Positions 63,923-64,000 of a DNA stretch of 64,000 nucleotides are shown here, in pieces; positions within the stretch are counted from its first letter, which is position 1; the number at the start of each line of letters is the position of its first letter. Origin of the DNA: Pseudaeromonas aegiceratis (GTDB lineage Bacteria > Pseudomonadota > Gammaproteobacteria > Enterobacterales > Aeromonadaceae); NCBI RefSeq assembly GCF_046254905.1, contig NZ_CP158016.1:434001-498000 (forward strand), in the 5' to 3' direction. The notes beneath the pieces were generated by a model that was not told the DNA's origin, made no database searches, and saw nothing but the letters and a program-made list of their open reading frames with translations. A program made the translations under genes and the position numbers.

Positions 63923-64000
63923 TGTCCGGCGACCTCCAGGGCGCCTTGTGCCCGGTAGTGGGCTATGTAGCCTATGGTGTTCATCAGCAGTTGGGCCGCC
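63919..64000 (-). CDS. 3' end of an unidentified gene, cut by the window edge
   Basis: Twenty-six codons of an open frame (…LLMNTIGYIAHYRAQGA…) end in a TGA that overlaps the agmatinase-family ATG. It is therefore the preceding gene of the same operon. Too little is visible to name it. Confidence 0.55.
   Translation of the reverse strand, partial: AAQLLMNTIGYIAHYRAQGALEVAGQ

Overview
The window is a GC-rich chromosomal segment of a gammaproteobacterium. The 16S rRNA 5' region, the rrn layout (16S, tRNA-Glu, 23S, 5S, tRNA-Asp) and the gene order point to Aeromonadales, probably an Oceanimonas/Zobellella-like member of Aeromonadaceae; this placement comes from reading, not from a database match. 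I see no phage, insertion sequence, integron or CRISPR array.

Layout. 1-600: 3' part of a CsrB-family sRNA, then a GGA-rich stretch without a gene. 602-9965: housekeeping genes (50-residue ORF, yecH-like, yhgN, yhhL-rsmD, ftsYEX, rpoH, can, a porin, glpX). A sigma-E-type promoter and an intrinsic terminator lie between ftsX and rpoH. 10097-12642: tRNA-Pro, nsrR, rmuC and two small ORFs. 12653-24499: translation and potassium block (def-fmt-rsmB-trkA-trkH on minus; LysM gene-dprA-smg-yrdD-purE-tsaC-aroE-DUF1488 on plus; gamma-carbonic anhydrase on minus). This matches the E. coli neighbourhood beside rrnD, and a complete rrn operon follows here too (24627-30190).

30384-36966: an amino-acid/2-oxoacid block (ybdL-like aminotransferase coupled to an omega-amidase-like hydrolase, a polar amino acid binding protein, an LDH-like 2-hydroxyacid dehydrogenase, an hcxA/ybdH-like dehydrogenase, a LysR regulator and a sugar phosphatase). 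37017-39120: a divergent Hfq paralogue and a yiaW-yiaV pair. 39175-42856: a minus-strand block in which five genes overlap head to tail (NifX-type domain protein with a Cys/His tail, Cys-containing membrane protein, AhpD-like protein, PaaI-type thioesterase, MBL hydrolase), with an MFS gene upstream.

42953-50404: yfbT, GNAT, Nudix, and a tripartite EmrAB/TolC-like pump divergent from a TetR gene. 50528-54129: three outer-membrane barrel genes in a row, divergent from an AraC regulator. 54139-55821: a candidate Pho box, a Tat-exported metallophosphoesterase lipoprotein and a 58-residue TatA paralogue. 55837-60800: acetyltransferase, EamA transporter, a CadR-type regulator with its metal-efflux ATPase, and a universal stress protein. 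60797-64000: a polar amino acid ABC transporter without a binding protein, and an agmatinase-family ureohydrolase.

Best candidates for something not well described: the Hfq paralogue (37017-37394), the probable sigma-E sRNA or attenuator before rpoH (5812-5961), the Pho-box/phosphoesterase/TatA unit (54139-55821) and the five-gene overlapping operon (39175-41536).
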